In this document: in pieces, positions 12,449 to 22,300 of the stretch | Position numbering within the stretch: position 1 is the first letter of the stretch | Layout: each line of letters begins with the position of its first letter | Notes under the pieces: generated by a model | The model's input: only the letters and a program-made list of their open reading frames with translations | The model's database searches: none | What the model was told of the DNA's origin: nothing | NCBI RefSeq assembly: GCF_040412425.1 | Contig: NC_089795.1 | Span: 75,964,663-76,028,662, forward strand | DNA length: 64,000 nucleotides | Origin: Macrobrachium rosenbergii | Taxonomy: Eukaryota > Arthropoda > Malacostraca > Decapoda > Palaemonidae | Direction: 5' to 3' | Made by a program: the position numbers and the translations under genes

Positions 12449-12517
12449 AAGGATGGATCAAAGTGTTTTGAGATGGTCTGGTCCTGTGGAAAGAATTGAG
12501 GAGGATTGCAGTTTGAA
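12449..12517 (+). pseudogene. Tiny non-LTR reverse transcriptase remnant
   Basis: The frame from an ATG near 12453 reads MDQSVLRWSGPVERIEEDCS before a stop. It resembles the (V)LRWxGHVERMEE motif near the C-terminus of non-LTR (RTE-like) reverse transcriptases, with His replaced by Pro. Only about 20 residues are recognisable and the frame is closed on both sides, so this is at most a relic. Confidence 0.4.
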
Positions 12518-12781
12518 ATAACGCGTCAGAACAGTACGTGATCAGAAATCTTTGTGCAGTCTTATTAAAAAGTATACATGCATGTGATACAGATAAAGAG
12601 TAAGTTTAAGTTTTGCCCCACCAGCGATATTCTCGAGAAGCGACTTGGTCCGTTTCCAGGCGAATCCATTGTGTCTTTATGAAAGTTTAACATGGACTCA
12701 TATGCCTGATAATAAATCGACTGTGGTGGGTCACAGGGAAGGTAAAGAAGGGCATGAGGATCGCACTCTTATTGAAAAAGA

Positions 12782-12783
<2 letters not shown>

Positions 12784-12840
<57 letters not shown>

Positions 12841-12841
12841 T
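12784..12841. repeat. (TA)n(GT)n microsatellite
   Basis: About 23 TA units followed by five GT units. The GT end lies at the outer edge of the palindrome that follows. Confidence 0.95.
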
Positions 12842-13208
12842 GTTACAGTGCATATGTGAAATCAGGGATTTCACGAAATCCCTATGGAATATGTGATATG
12901 ACCAATTTGCTTAGGAATATTTGATCCCCGAGGGCTAGTACTAAATATGGCGAAACAGTGATTCATCTACACTGTTTCACCGTGGTTAGTGCTAGCCCCT
13001 GGGGAATCAAATGTCCCTAAGTGCATTTGATCCCCCAGGGGCCAGTACTAAAAACGGTGAAGGAGTGTAGGTGAATCACTGTTTCGCCGTGTTTAGTACT
13101 AGCTCTCGGCGATCGAATGTTCCTAAGCGAATTGGTTGTTTCACATATTCCCTAGAAATTTCGTGAAATCCCTGATTTCACATATTTAATGTAACAACAC
13201 ACACACGC
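12831..13208. repeat. Nested palindromic foldback element, about 380 bp
   Basis: Two arms of about 185 bp are imperfect reverse complements about a centre near 13020. Outer landmarks are GTGAAATCAGGGATTTCACG on the left and the matching segment near 13160-13185 on the right. Each arm also folds on itself: GATCCCCGAGGGCTAGTACT pairs with AGTGCTAGCCCCTGGGGA within the left half, and the right half repeats the pattern. The outermost bases are GT and CA repeats that also pair. No open frame spans it. It is likely a foldback transposon or an inverted MITE pair. Confidence 0.9.
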
Positions 13209-15742
13209 AGTTTGGGAACAACCCACGCACACTTTCAAAATAAAGAGCCAGTCTTGTCTTCGAACCTCAAGTCACACAAGTCTCGCTTTTATCAAGATAT
13301 CTCTGATTTGTTTTCGAAAGCCTTCTATTCACATCATAAATTCATTACGCTCTTCACATCAGATCGTTATCATCTGTCACGAAGCTTTTCAACATCCGTA
13401 CATAACGCTTAGAAAAAACCAGTTCGCATTTATACTAAAACCTCCGGGCCGACTATTCGATAATAAACAGCAAGTCCGCACAAGCTCTTCCTTGTTTCAA
13501 AAATGTTTTTCTTCTCGTATCTCACCTCCAGTCATCACCTTCAATTTAGCAATCATCGTTCTCCCAGGTACGCTAAGCGGGCCTCTGTCTCTGGCTGTCT
13601 TGTGCTTTTCGCTGTCATGTTTGCTTAACAAGATAAAAATCAACTTTACGTTCGGTTATGTTGTAATAAGGTATTCATTGATACTCTGAGGAATTGTAGA
13701 CTGAGATTTGGTATAGCGTGCCCTTAAGTCTGAGAGCATCAGTCGATCCTTGCAAGACTCTTGGGATGTACAAAAAATGATGAATGGTGCTACTCTATCC
13801 GTTGTGTGTTATTTTGAGTATGTCCATTTTTATTCGACAGGCATGTTAAGGGGGAAATATACAGCAGTAATTCGACTATTAACTTCAAATTTCTATTCCA
13901 GTGCTTGTTATGCTTTGATTTTGAGGATGAAAATTTATGACTGCAAAATTTTTTATGATGTTGGATTTTCATTGAAAAGCAGCAAACTTTTTTTTTCGGA
14001 ATGATCATGAATATTTCAAGTTAGTGTAGTGGTCAAATATGAATCAAGTCGCAAAAAATTTTTAATATTCGGAGAGTGATGGTCATGAAAATTGAAGGGA
14101 CAGTCATTGTAACAATCTTCCAGTAATTGTTAAAAGGTCATTAAGGGGCTGATGAAATCATCTACATGAAACAGCCAAGAAGCATCAGTTTTTCTAAAAA
14201 AAAAGTAATTGTGTCTAAATTGCAAACATTTGAATTGTGGAGTTTCTCGTTTAAACAAATTGTGTTGAATATAATAAACCACTCTCAAAAAAGGATTAAT
14301 CGCTGCAATTCTAACACCATCAACGTCTTGTTATAACGGATGAAATGCAGAACTCTTGTAAATCATCTTTATTATTTCTGATGTCAGCTTAATTGTAAAA
14401 TTACCAGATGCCACTTCATAAGGTTTTTCATTTCCACTGCAATATTATAATTCGTAGCTATCATCAAACATCTTTGATATCAATATTTATTAATGAGTTT
14501 TTATTAAGTCTTTATTAAAAATTTTTATTGAATCCTTTACTGGTGGATCGTAAACGCATTGGTGGAAGAAAATGTTTTAAATAGTGTACAAGCCTCATTA
14601 GCAGTTATATGTCAACTTCCATTGCCGCTATAACTCAGGAATAAAGAGAGAAAAAATTTAATCTTTGAGGTAATCGTCGGAGAACGAAGGAAAACAAAAG
14701 GGGATATTTGATGAAAGAAAAACACGAATAAAAGAAAGAACGAAGGTACGTAAGGTGTGCTACACGCACAAACTCGGTAAATTAAAATTCAAAAAGTTTA
14801 TTGATATACATCAAATGGAGTGCAGCAGCATGCAGCTACACCCACCAACAAAATTCAAAAGAGATTCCAGGCAGTGAAAAACAAATATTTAACATGAGAA
14901 AAATTTTAAACCAATTTATACAAAAGCAAATGTTACACTAAACCAAAAATTATATTAAGCAAAAGTTAAACAAATCAATCATACTAATGCCAAACTATCA
15001 ACCTTTTAACGACGCAACGAGCTAACGAGAAGGAAATTAAACTTGAGCTCAAGTTTGATTTTGAAGCACCTCAGCTGAGGTGTTTGTACCTACACTGAAA
15101 AGACAACTCTCTGGTCCGTGTTTCATATAAGGTGTACCATTGCCACTGGCAATTCCATTCATGCTCTTAATTAATCTTAATTAACTTCAAGAACTGCGAG
15201 GATTAAGCTCCCAAGTTCCTGGCTTGATATATCCGAAGTTCCAAGTAATGACCATTATGCCTTTTGGATATTAAGGGAACATGGTATTTTATCCTTCACA
15301 ATGAGGGTCTTTCTAAATAAAGTCTGCTTTTAAAGAGTTTTGATGTGCTTAGTAGCTGCAAATTGATATATAAGTATATACATAGATAGTAGATAGATAG
15401 ATAACAGACATAAGGAACAATTTAATTTTAGCTTGTTGCCTTGTTTATTCAAAGCTCTGACGCGCGTGGCTAAAATAGTTTCTTTAGTTTATAAGTTCAT
15501 CATACATACATTCATGGATACATACTTACATACATACACACATAATACGTTAGGAGTAAATTGATATGGGTGAAGATGAATAATTGAGCCGCTCTCCGAG
15601 AAAAACAAGTGGTAATTGATGAGGCGAAATGAATAATAGCCCAAAGTGAAGGACGGTGTGAAAGCAATCACAGTTACTTTCGTGCTTCATTGAGGCAAAT
15701 GTGGCGATGATGGAGTGGTGAATGGAACAGGATAAAGAAGTC

Positions 15743-15744
<2 letters not shown>
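13209..15744. other. Unique AT-rich sequence
   Basis: About 2.5 kb without microsatellites or recognisable elements. Short open frames at 13212, 13492 and 13750 have no motif support. The stretch 14640-15000 is A-rich on the plus strand. Confidence 0.5.

Positions 15745-15796
<52 letters not shown>
15745..15796. repeat. (GA)n microsatellite
   Basis: About 26 perfect GA units. Confidence 0.97.
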
Positions 15797-15799
<3 letters not shown>

Positions 15800-16137
15800 G
15801 ACATATTAGACAGGGAATGAGGGACATGCAACCGTTTAATCATTCGGTTGTTTCGCAAATGGACATTCCTCAAGCGTTTTTATTCTTGGAGGAATGTATA
15901 AGCTCCTCATTATATGTGTTCCTTGGACTTCCAAAAACAAATGCCGTTTAGTAATTCTGTCTTCCTCTGCCTCTCTTTCTCACTTCCTTCTTCGTTCACG
16001 CTCTGCTTCGGTCCTCCCCCGACACATCCCCCCTTCTTCTCTCTCCCTTCCTCACCAGGGCGACATTTTGAGCCATAGCAGATTTCTCTGTTATCAGAGA
16101 GAGGTAATGCCCGGATACCAAGACCCACTACCCACAC

Positions 16138-16142
<5 letters not shown>
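15797..16142. other. Unique, pyrimidine-rich sequence
   Basis: C- and T-rich in its second half. The opposing short frames over 15894-16203 are driven by this bias and the adjoining CT array. Confidence 0.5.

Positions 16143-16173
<31 letters not shown>
16143..16173. repeat. (CT)n microsatellite
   Basis: About 15 perfect CT units. Confidence 0.95.
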
Positions 16174-16176
<3 letters not shown>

Positions 16177-16326
16177 CGTGAATAACGACACGCACTCACC
16201 CATTCTGTAATAGAATTAATTGTTGCATGCTTGCCTCTCTCTCCCTTTCAGTCACTGTACATACACATACACACTAAGACGCACATGCAGAAACGTGTGC
16301 ATTAATACAATTAACAACAGAACCTC

Positions 16327-16448
16327 ATTTAAAGTGGATGGTATCCAGCGGAGATATTTATTCAAGAAAAGTTACAACTTTCTAGTCCTAGAAAGCTTGT
16401 AACTTTTCTTGAATAAATATATCCGGTAGATACCATCCAGTTTAAATA
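16327..16448. repeat. Hairpin repeat with about 60-bp arms
   Basis: The left arm carries GGATGGTATCCAGC and TTATTCAAGAAAAGTTACAA. The right arm is its reverse complement with few mismatches, and they meet near 16387 with almost no loop. Long, near-perfect arms without coding capacity fit a foldback or MITE-type element. If transcribed it would give long double-stranded RNA. Confidence 0.85.
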
Positions 16449-16459
16449 TATATGTATAT

Positions 16460-16545
16460 GTATAATCTGTCTCCATGGTTAAGCGGTTAACAGCCTCACC
16501 TCACCATTAAGAGTCCCGAGATAAATACCGGGCAGAAATAATTTA
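16460..16545 (+). mobile_element. Degraded tRNA-derived SINE head
   Basis: TCTCCATGGTTAAGCGGTTA looks like a tRNA D-arm (box A). About 35 bases on, a T-arm-like CCCGAGATAAATACCGGG follows, in which the expected TTCAAAT is degraded. The layout fits a tRNA-derived SINE head; it is too degraded to be a functional tRNA gene. Confidence 0.45.
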
Positions 16546-16549
16546 CGAC

Positions 16550-17205
16550 CGTTCAGTAAAAAAAAGACTATTAAGATCCTGATCAAGATATTTATTTAAT
16601 TGTGGTGGGTTAAAGCCCTGTGGAGAGGCACATGGGGTAGCAACATCATCCGGAAAATAAATTGTATATAATGCTTGATTTATCAGGATAAGGTAATGTG
16701 AATGGGCAACTACCAAGCATATTTCATCCAAACCAACTGTTCGTAAGTCAGCTTTTCACATCCCAAAAATTCTCAGCATTGTGTAAGGAGGAACGCTTTG
16801 GTATTAGCTATCGCGCATGAAATTGGCTGTAGCATCTCAAGGGTCAGCAATTTCAAAGGTTCCAGCAACTTTGGTTCCATCTGTATGAGCATAACCCGGA
16901 TTTTGTTGTGACAACCTATCCAGGGAAATGAAGTAGCCAACAACCAAAGTAGCTCTTCCATTTGCAATGGTGGTGTAAGAACACTTCCCTGCTATAGGCA
17001 CTTAAGGCCTCTGACCTCGTGGTTTGTTAATTTATCATTTGCTCTATTGAATAGACGCAGCTTGGCTTGTAAGAAGTATGGTGGACCACATCCTTTGGAA
17101 CCAGCAAATTCCAATTCGTTGACCAGTGACTTTACTGGAGTGTTAATAGAGTGGCTTTGCTGGCAGAAAAAAGCAGACAGACTCGGTAAGAAATCCGGTT
17201 CCTAA
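16550..17205 (-). pseudogene. Decayed coding-like stretch, family unknown
   Basis: Two minus-strand segments look more like former protein than noise. Segment one (about 17200-16990) is open for about 70 codons and includes SLVNELEFAGSKGCGPPYFL. Segment two (about 16920-16550), in another phase, includes YAHTDGTKVAGTFEIADP and later DEICLVVAHSHYLIL and GFNPPQLNKYLDQDLN, broken by three in-frame stops. The residues are balanced, with no AT homopolymer bias. I do not recognise the family. A decayed transposon or viral-type gene is possible, but so is coincidence. Confidence 0.3.
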
Positions 17206-18349
17206 AAATTATGGGATGACTGACAGGACTGTGGCTACGGTTATGGGACAGCACAAGCCCATGAGACAGGTTTTTGTACTGTGCTCCATCACTCCCAGAT
17301 TAACTCAACCACAAGTAAGGTGATCAGAGTACTTAGTAGAATCTTGGATTATACCTGAGCATTAATCTCTACTCTAGAATGAGTTCACTGAACTATATAC
17401 TTCAAATTGCAATAAAATGACTTTACACAAGTTCCTCCCTTTCTCAATGCACGAGGTGGCAGTACCCAGCTCACAACTTCGTGATATGTCAAGCCTTTAA
17501 GTTGTTGGAAGATGCTGAAAGCTGAATGCATGTTGCCTATAAATTCAATTTTATCAGTGTATGTCATTTTAGTCTACAAACACAGCAGTGCTTGACGTAT
17601 GGTTAAAGGGAAAATAGAATGTTCTTTTCAGATCCTTACTGGTAAAGTTTCCGTATGAGAAAGGCTTGCATCAAGAGGAACCTGTGGGTTTTCCCACAAT
17701 GTAACACATAAATGAGAGGACAGCCTATAACGACGATATTATAGACTGATAGATACAAGGAAAAGGTTTTTAAACATATAATCGGAGGGGAATTACGTGC
17801 TGTAACACCAATGAAAAGTGAATCTGATGATCTGACCTTCTGACTCATCGCCGTTTACATCAGATCCTCAAAACTTCACGGGAGTTTATGAGCACTATTT
17901 TTTTTTATGAGGTTGCTAACCTCTGGCCACTGTCACCAAAGTAATTTTTGTAGGTACGCAAACGGAGGATGAAAGTTTGAAATAGTGGAGGCTCAGAATT
18001 CATGAACGATAGCTTGCGTAAAAAAAAATATGATTTTGATTCATTAACCCCTCTCTCTTAATTCCCTCTCTCCAGTTATCACATTTCTGAACCTTTATAT
18101 ATCAAATGATGCTTATATAATCAGCAAGCCAGAAGACTTTTGTTCTTCATCATAGTTACCAATTCATATGATTACTTCAACTATTCCTCTGGAATATTGC
18201 TTACAAATTTTAAGAGCTCGTTTGGCGTCCCTTCTTTACGAAATTGAATCACAGGCATTTCGTCAGATCAGAGACTTACTTGGTAGGTGAGGTCTCCATA
18301 TGAGAGTGTACGTAATGAATAGTAATAACACACACACATGTACACAATA
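17206..18349. other. Unique sequence
   Basis: Two minus-strand frames (17385-17567 and 17636-17848) lie upstream, in the minus sense, of the decayed coding-like stretch and might belong to it. Neither has a recognisable motif. Poly-T and poly-A patches occur near 17900 and 18020. Confidence 0.4.
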
Positions 18350-18412
18350 ATAATAATAAATGATGATGATGATGATAACTTATTATTATTATTAATATTA
18401 TTATTATTACAT
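18350..18412. repeat. AAT/ATG/ATT trinucleotide repeat
   Basis: AAT units, then ATG units, then ATT units with interruptions. This is the last simple-repeat array before a roughly 10.5-kb stretch that has none. Confidence 0.9.
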
Positions 18413-18699
18413 ATAGACACATTTTAAAATAAATAACCAGTCTTCCTATGCTGTGCTTGCCAGATGATTGTGTTAGTCAGAAGCGCCTCCACATATAATA
18501 AAATGTTTCAGCAGCGTACGCATATCTAATATTATTAAACATTTATTTAAAAATAAAAAGCAACAACCGATGTAAAAGCAGGTTATTTTCAAATCAATAA
18601 GACTTGAATAACATTTTGTCCCTTCGCCGGTGAGATGTGGTCGACTATTTGCGAGTGGTATTTTAGCGTCCTTGCTGTGGCAGTACCACTTCGTTAGTT

Positions 18700-18879
18700 C
18701 ACTCTCCCTGATCAGCGAGTGACGTTAACGAAAACTGACTTCAGTACTGATGAAGGTTGTGACCGGTTAATTTTCAGTTCGTCGGCTACCTAGTGAAGTA
18801 CCCTGCGGTTTTAGATTTCGAGCGTTAGAAGGTCGTTTCCCATTAGATGACTAGTTCGATATCCTACGTTATACTGCAG
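18700..18879 (+). other. Candidate exon 1 of the putative transcript
   Basis: The segment is less AT-rich than its flanks and ends at TGCAG|GTAAGT, a perfect donor match. An ATG at 18847 opens a short frame (MTSSISYVILQ) that reaches the donor. Continued into the next candidate exon it stops after about 15 codons, so it is at most a short upstream ORF. The 5' end is not defined; no convincing TATA box is visible. Confidence 0.35.
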
Positions 18880-19061
18880 GTAAGTGCCGTATTTAAGTTA
18901 TGTCAATATTTTAAAGCAAGTTGGTTGCAAAGCTTAGTAAGTTTGTCTTACCACTCGATTTTTGGTTTAGTGATGTGGCTTACGAATGTGAAATATGCAT
19001 ATGAGCAAAACTTAGAATTCATGCAATTATGACTTGATTTTCTGATAATACAACTACTTGC

Positions 19062-19158
19062 AGGGTTTGTGGTCGTTTGTTGTGACATCGGTTGTGGACC
19101 ATGCCTAAGAGTTAGCGTCTTGCCTACCATCTGTTGCCCCGAATATTCTACGACTTTA
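19062..19158 (+). other. Candidate exon 2 of the putative transcript
   Basis: It is bounded by acceptor CTACTTGCAG on the left and donor AAG|GTACGT on the right. The intervening intron is about 180 bp. The only ATG in it (CATGCCTAAGAGTTAG) is followed by a stop within five codons, so the exon appears non-coding. Confidence 0.35.
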
Positions 19159-19195
19159 AGGTACGTGTTTTAATCTTGTGATCCAATCTTGTCTG

Positions 19196-19304
19196 CCTCC
19201 ATCGCCAACAGGGGCGGTGCCCCTGTTGGGGTGGAGGTACCCCCATGATTTTGCATAGTAGGTCTTTTAAGACCTGCTATGCAAGTCATGGGTTTTTTTT
19301 TTTT
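19196..19304 (+). other. Two adjacent stem-loops followed by a T-run
   Basis: Stem-loop one: CCAACAGGGG (19205-19214) pairs perfectly with CCCCTGTTGG (19220-19229) over a 5-base loop, and CCTCCA/TGGAGG extends it outward. Stem-loop two: CCCATGATTTTGCATAGTAG (from about 19242) pairs with CTGCTATGCAAGTCATGGG (ending about 19292), about 25 bp with few mismatches. A run of about 12 T follows at once. The pair sits about 40 bases beyond a candidate donor. It could be structured RNA, a miRNA-like precursor or a small MITE. Confidence 0.55.
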
Positions 19305-22300
19305 CAGGTGCCGACTGCTGATATATTAGTTTATCGGGACTTGTGAAGGTTTAGTTAAATGTTTTAGGCTATCTTAGGTAGGCCTAATTATATTTTTGAA
19401 GATGGGATAGATTAGTTAGGGTTAATTGCTTCTGCTAGCCTAGTACAATCATAGTTGTGGAATATTAGGTCGTCAGAACTAGTTTGGGTGTTAAGAAATT
19501 TTCTGCTCTTAGAAAGATATTCGATTTTTGTAAGTTAATGTGATGATTTTATGAAGGCAAATTTGTGTAATTTTTCCCTGTTAGAAAGTCCTTCACCTTT
19601 AAGCCTAATCATGTAGTACTTGGTATCTTAATATTCAGGATCCTCCAGTTACATGTAATTTGTATTTTGTCAAATTTTCATTGTCAGCTTTAAGTATTTA
19701 AGAAGCTTGGGTGATTGCAGTTTGATTAGTAAGAGGTTCATAAGTACTGCAGTATCTTATATTCAGTACTTTGAGGAATGTGAAAATGGGTTGAAAGTTA
19801 ATTGATGGGTCTTGATGGGTCACTTAGCAAGATTCATGAGGTATCCTTGTGTAGACTAGTAGCATGCTAGGTAATTGTCTTGAAATGGTAAAGCCTTATC
19901 ATAAAAGTTAATAATTAGGTAAAACCAAATCTTAAACAGAGTAGAGAATATTTTGTCAGTGGACTTTAGTTTGCAGATTATTACTGTAAAATTGTTTGAA
20001 GTGTACATAGGCTCTGTTAAGCTGCTAGGAATAAGTTATCCTGTGACTGTATGACTGTTTTGGTTAATATTGGTTTTTATTTATAATTTTTATTTACCAT
20101 CAGTGGCAGAGAATTGACTTTTCCACACAAATACGAACCTTTGCTCTGTGCATTAGGTATTTAGCTTGTGAACACCATTTGGAATGGCTGTTAAAACTGA
20201 CAAGGTAGTTAACCACCTACGGTGGCTGCGGGGGTATTTTTAAAACTTCAGGTTTGTTAAAACATTCAGTTTACTTGAGAATTTGCTATTTTTGGGGGCA
20301 GATTCAAAAGTTTTGGAAACTGCAAGCCTGAAAATGTGGCCACAACTTGGGTTGATAGTCTTGGTTTTGCTCTCAAAACCCGTTGGTATTAGGTAAGGTT
20401 GGGATACTATCCAGGTAAGCAGTTGAGTTTTCTAAGTGACTCTTTTGGCCACTGCCATGAGTGAGGCTTTTGGTAGTGCTCCCTTGTTTTGGACAGTTAA
20501 TTCCTAATGGAGGCTATAAAGGAAACTGCTGATGTAATAGGTAAATTTAACTTTTAATGCCAGAAATTTACTACTGATAAAATTTATACTACATGCCTTG
20601 ACAGATGCATGATATGTTTGTAATTTTTACTGGAGTTCGTCCTGGTAGGTGGATAAGTATCAATGACTTGTTATAACAGGGTTTGAGCTTGAGCTTAACT
20701 TGGTTCCTAAGGAAATACCACTAGTAAAAAAGAATTTTAGTGGCTGTAATATACTAGCCTATTAGTCCTGAATTTGTTCCTGAATAAAGTGAATGTAATC
20801 TCGCTTTATGGTATATTAAGTTTCACAAAGATTCCAGCAGTGAAAGACACTTAAGTAATGTAAATTTACTAGCCTCCCAGTCCTGAATTTTACTTGAAGG
20901 CATTTTACAACCCTCTAGATATGAGGCTGTACAGAGGATGTAATGCTGGTTTAGTTCCACCAGCTCTAGGATGGTAAGATTCTGAATTGAAATGTTGTCA
21001 TTAATTTGTAAGTTACTTGTCAGTTTACTAACTGTACTGTAGCTGTTTAGAGATGAAAAGCACTTGTTGATGATGGAAGCGCCATTTACAGTCTGCCTAC
21101 TAGTATGTACTGTAAGCTGTTAAGTTAAATTTGGACTACTGTGGAAACCAGGTTTTTTGACAGGTTAACAAAAGTGAGAACTGGGATGCATCCTTACTTC
21201 TAAACTGAGGGAGTTCTTTCCTACTTGACCAGCTTCCTCCCTAGAGTCAAAACTTAACCTGACTTAGTGTTATGAAAATATTTAAGCAAGCATAACTCCT
21301 AGTTGGCCACTTTTAAATCTTCATGGGGAATGGTGACCTACCTCACCCCCACCCCCCAACTAATCCTGACCTTGAGGTCTAGTCAAACTGGTTTACCCCA
21401 TCATGGTTCTTTGTTAAAGATGGGGTAATTTTTAGACTGTACAATTAAGAATCCCTTTAAGTGAAAATTTTATTAGCATAGCACTTGTGTGCATATGGTG
21501 AATAGCGAAGATGCTCTTAGACATGGTTGTCTTGTGTAGGTGAAGGTAATTATCTACAAAACTTTAAATTTTGTATGTGTTCAAGTCATGTGAAAAACCT
21601 ATTTTTAACAGTAATAGGGACCAGCACATTAGACTTCCTGTGACATGTAAACAAGACAGTTTATTAATTTGTCTTTTAACAGCAAACCCCCAGCAGTTGT
21701 CAAAGATCTTGAATTGTATGTTAGCCATAGGTGTACAGGAGCACATACTGTTGATTCAGAAGTATTAGCTCTGATCAGTGGTTGCCATGCTTTAGTTGCA
21801 AATTGAGTGTAATTTAATGTTTACTTGCTTTGATGATTACCCTTGAATTAAACTATAATAATAAACAATTGAGGATTAGTGAATTTAGTACCAAATTGCT
21901 TTTATAAATCTGTAAATTAATGGATAAGATTGAAGGACCATAGTTTTGATAACTATTAATTGAAAGCTTTTTCAGAAATTTTAACATTCTGGTGGTTAGT
22001 TTGGTTAAATTTTTGTGCTATGGAACCTTTCCTGCTGCTTTTTCTATCATTGCAGGTTAGTTCTGATGAATCTGATGGAACGTGCAGGTTGTTCCTAGAG
22101 ATAATTTGACTACAGCTCAACATTTTTTGATTTGCAGCGGCAGTAATAGAAGCTAGTAAGCTAAAAATCAGTCTGCTAAGTCATTGATTTTGTAATTTAA
22201 ATCAGGTAGTGTATTGCAAAAAGTTTTATTGCCTGTTAGTAACTTTATATTCTAATTTACAAGCTAATTTTGGAACAGTTTTGATTTGGTATCCAGAAAC

